Part shown: positions 15,296 to 17,522 of the stretch, piece after piece
How the letters are laid out: every line of letters starts with the position of its first letter
Numbering within the stretch: position 1 is the stretch's first letter
Origin: JBAJNN01 sp036881905
GTDB lineage: Bacteria; Pseudomonadota; Alphaproteobacteria; Rhizobiales; Im1
Assembly: GCA_036881905.1 (NCBI GenBank)
Contig: JBAJNN010000034.1
Span: 1-17,522 of the forward strand
Direction of reading: 5' to 3'
DNA: 17,522 nucleotides
The notes under the pieces: model-generated
Database searches by the model: none
Told to the model about the DNA's origin: nothing
Seen by the model: the letters and a program-made list of their open reading frames with translations, nothing else
Made by a program: the position numbers and the translations under genes

Positions 15296-15386
15296 CAATA
15301 CGTTATAAATCTTATTCGTAATTTATTCGTTTTTTCAAAATTTTCGGCACCTTGATTCGCCGGGGAGAAGCAGCTTCGATGGTGGT

Positions 15387-15821
15387 TCAACGGGTTTCGC
15401 CTAACAACGTCCGGCGTAGGTCAGCGATATATTCACCGACCCGGACGAATCGATCATCCTTGTCTTCAGTCTCATTAACGATGCGGTCATGGGCCTGAAC
15501 CGCCAACTCGGCGGCCCGACGCGGGGTTATTCCCGCTTCGCGCTCTTTATAAGCCTTCAGAATCCGCTCGGCGAGGATGCCGACCAGCTCGGGATCAACC
15601 GACGACGTGAGACCCCCGCTTTCGAGTGCACCGATGTAAAAACGAATTCCCAAAGCACGGGCAACCTCCGCGGCCCGGTCGATCGAGGGAACGTGACCTT
15701 CCAAAATGCCCTGAACGCCGCGAACCGGCAGGCCGGCGCGCAAGGTCGTCGCGCGCACCGAGAGGTTCTTGCGCTCCAGCTTTTCCCTGATGGCCCGGAC
15801 AAATCTGTCGTGAGTTTCCAT
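15387..15821 (-). CDS. Small XRE/Cro-type helix-turn-helix regulator
   Basis: From the ATG at 15821 the protein has 144 residues (METHDRFVRAIREKLERKNLS...). Residues 5-60 read as a Cro/CI-type helix-turn-helix: RATTLRAGLPVRGVQGILEGHVPSIDRAAEVARALG has the spacing of the two DNA-binding helices and the IDRAAEVARALG tail typical of XRE domains. The C-terminal half (VDPELVGILAERILKAYKEREAGI..., VQAHDRIVNET) is helical and charged, perhaps for dimerisation; I do not recognise it. No good ribosome site precedes the ATG; a start at 15839 or further upstream is possible. TATATC lies only a few bases upstream of the ATG, so a leaderless transcript is conceivable. It follows the methyltransferase remnant in the same direction and might have been its regulator, but such genes are also common in prophage remains. 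Confidence 0.65.
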   Translation of the reverse strand: METHDRFVRAIREKLERKNLSVRATTLRAGLPVRGVQGILEGHVPSIDRAAEVARALGIRFYIGALESGGLTSSVDPELVGILAERILKAYKEREAGITPRRAAELAVQAHDRIVNETEDKDDRFVRVGEYIADLRRTLLGETR

Positions 15822-15941
15822 TCGTGCTAGATATAGCATGAGATGGGTCGCGTCTCTGCCCTTATTTGTCTGCGGCCAATATGCTTTTAACCTCCTGCAA
15901 CCCGCCAAGCAGCGCCAGCAAGACACGGGCGGATTGTCATA

Positions 15942-17130
15942 TCATTTCCCTTCCGGTTCTTCTATCCTGGTCTTCGCGATCTTTACATAGTCCGGGTTTA
16001 TATCAATTCCGATGCTGACTCTCTTCAATTTATTTGCGGCAACGCAGGTCGTCCCACTACCTAAAAACGGATCCAATACAATTTGGTTCTTTTGGCTGAA
16101 AAGACGGATGAGATGTCCGCACAAACGAACCGGCTTGGGGGTGAGATGCGAGTTATAAGTCTGCTTGTCAGGCTTTTCTACCGTCATGACGGTCGATGGC
16201 GTTTGCTCATCATTCAAAATTTGGTTCGGATCGATCAAGCCGGTCCCGTGTTCGAGCCACGTAGCAACAAAGGCGCCATCTCTTGGCTTCTGTGCGCACA
16301 GGATCGATTCGAATTGAGACCGCAGCTGTGGCGTTTTCCTCCCCCCAAGCGTTTGATGGCGCCCGCCTCCTCTGTCTCCAAAAAGCTTTTTTCCTGGTTA
16401 CGAAGTGATCCATTGAAAACGCTTTGGATTGGGACCGCCTTGTGAATCTCCAGGCATATTGATCTCTTATCTCAAACCTGCAATCCTTGATCGCTACCGC
16501 CATCCTGTGATATAAATGTAGCGTAGAGAACGTCAACATAAAACCCCAGGGCTTAAGGACCCGCAACAAGTGCTCGGCCACCGGGAAATGAACCTCTGAA
16601 GCTCCAAGCCCTGCTTTCGGTCAAACTTCATGCCCACCGGCAAGCCCCCGACGGAACCGGTACTCTGCTTGCCGCTCCTCCCCTTCCCTCATGCATTGTC
16701 CAGCCCATGAAGAAAATAGGGTGAATCCGTCAGAACCAAGTGGACAGAATTGTCATTCATAGCGGCCAGAACATCAAGATAATCTGCCCGTGTGCAATTC
16801 GAAAGGCGTTTCGTTGACATATCCACGTTCAACGGAAAAGCGACTGACCGACTCATATGGGTTGATCACTTTTTTATAGGTAGCCTCGTCATTGACAAAC
16901 ACCGGCATGGGGCTGAAACGGTCAGTGTCATTGTGACCTGATTCTCTGGGGTCTGACTTTGCCGTTATCGGTGTCTCCCACTTTCTCCTGCCATTGACAT
17001 GGTAGTACAAAAATGGCTGATCGAACATATGCTTGCCATATTTTCCACTCAATAAAAATCGTTGCCAATTCGTATTGAAGCTGTACCTATTAGAGGGTCG
17101 TTCGATCTGCCTGGATCGAATCGGCGCTCT
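15942..17130 (-). pseudogene. Beta-class DNA methyltransferase (N6-adenine/N4-cytosine), frame-disrupted
   Basis: Motifs occur in beta-class order. Motif IV is TDSPY (in HLVLTDSPYFLHGLD, near 16720). Then come VGGLPVGMKFD, EHLLRVLKPWGF, LYHRMAVAI, KAFSMDHFV, GGRKTPQLRSQFESI, motif X HLTPKPVRL and motif I VLDPFLGSGTT, with the stop at 15942. Such enzymes transfer methyl from S-adenosylmethionine to an exocyclic amino group of A or C. The frame is broken at least five ways: a shift near 16790, an in-frame TGA at 16691-16689 where Trp would fit, and shifts near 16585, at the A6 run (16392-16387) and at the G6 run (16346-16341, minus strand). About 110 residues before motif IV (GKYGKHMFDQPFLYYHVNGRRKWETPI...) are open in one frame and unrecognised. 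Two shifts sit in homopolymers, so sequencing error may explain some, not plausibly all. Confidence 0.8.
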
Positions 17131-17522
17131 TCAGTCTTCCAACTGAATTCTTTTTAGGTAATTATGGAAGCGGTGGGCTACTTCGCAGGGTGCTATGGTA
17201 AGCCGCGCCCCAGGTTTTTCATTGACCCTGATTTGATCCGCATGTGAATAAGCGAGGGGCCGACGAATAGAGGTCGGCGGGAACTGCGCTTCCCGCTTGA
17301 AATAGATTTTCCCGGATTTTATGAAGTCGGCCGCCTTATCGACAATGTGGTTGGAAAAAGAACAACCCTCGCGAAGATCGGCGATAATGCGGTCGGTTTG
17401 CGTTTTACTTAGGCGTTTGCGATAAAATGCCCGCAACGCCGTCATGACGGTGAACGGCTCAAGGGAGCACGCCATACGGTGCGCATCGGCCCAATCGGCG
17501 GACAATCGACCATCTGAGCCGA
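17131..17522 (-). CDS. Unidentified reading frame, open at the window edge
   Basis: At least 124 codons, possibly more, since the frame is open to the window edge; a TTG at 17505 is the only start-like codon near it, and the true start may lie outside. The protein is basic and mixed (FTVMTALRAFYRKRLSKTQTDRIIADL, YFKREAQFPPTSIRR, APCEVAHRFHNYLKRIQLED) with no motif I recognise. It ends at a TGA (17133-17131), and the same frame then continues without a stop into the N-terminal part of the methyltransferase remnant. Two readings are possible: a separate gene just upstream, for instance a restriction enzyme or other partner, or the 5' part of one longer protein split by a nonsense change. I cannot decide. 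Confidence 0.4.
   Translation of the reverse strand, partial: GSDGRLSADWADAHRMACSLEPFTVMTALRAFYRKRLSKTQTDRIIADLREGCSFSNHIVDKAADFIKSGKIYFKREAQFPPTSIRRPLAYSHADQIRVNEKPGARLTIAPCEVAHRFHNYLKRIQLED

Noticed and set aside
15265..15367. CTCCCCGGCG in the tRNA and CGCCGGGGAG at 15358-15367 as an att pair
   Set aside because: The second copy is inverted rather than direct and only 10 bp long; att sites should be direct repeats, so this is probably chance.
16689..17133. TGA read as tryptophan (alternative genetic code)
   Set aside because: TGA or TAG ends several intact genes here (pyrD and lepA end in TGA), and the methylase also has true frameshifts, so nonsense mutation is simpler.
1..17522. CRISPR array, prophage structural genes, rRNA or retron-like elements
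   Set aside because: No regularly spaced repeats, no rRNA signatures, and no reverse transcriptase or phage structural motifs were seen on either strand.

Overview
The window looks like part of an alphaproteobacterial chromosome, most likely order Hyphomicrobiales. The signs are a class I (archaeal-type) lysyl-tRNA synthetase, quinone-linked class 2 PyrD, a DinG-like helicase of about 960 residues, an S24-type repressor N-terminus of the alphaproteobacterial kind, and high-GC codon use in the housekeeping genes. I cannot name a genus from sequence alone. Housekeeping genes alternate with decayed accessory DNA.

Layout. (1) 1-131: an AT-rich leader with a stem-loop resembling an IS200/IS605 end or a terminator, then an AT-rich MFS transporter (132-1331), probably acquired. 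(2) 1419-2504, minus strand: pyrD. (3) 2505-3042: a good promoter, a leader rich in stem-loops, and the start of an XRE/S24-type regulator cut off by an insertion sequence. (4) 3015-6118: a decayed island bounded by two inverted copies of one IS5-family element. It holds an unidentified 465 bp stretch and a dead L-lactate permease gene on the minus strand. (5) 6118-7713, minus: class I lysine--tRNA ligase, whose stop codon includes the first base of the IS end. (6) 7931-14753, plus: an Fe-S helicase, a membrane glycosyltransferase with an MshEN-like N-terminus, and lepA, ending in a convincing terminator. (7) 15203-15279: tRNA-Arg(ACG). (8) 15280-17522, minus: an accessory segment with a small XRE-type regulator, a broken beta-class DNA methyltransferase and an unidentified reading frame that runs off the window.

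How they relate. The core genes serve pyrimidine synthesis, tRNA charging, DNA processing, surface polysaccharide synthesis and translation. They show no common pathway; only the glycosyltransferase and lepA, 32 bp apart, look co-transcribed. The decayed parts tell a history of insertion and erosion: an IS truncated a regulator and came to rest against lysK, and a second block next to a tRNA gene carries the remains of a DNA modification (possibly restriction-modification) system. I found no CRISPR array, intact transposase or rRNA. I did not find a clearly new functional system. The best candidates for follow-up are the structured leader at 2583-2705, the MshEN-glycosyltransferase fusion and the methyltransferase remnant.
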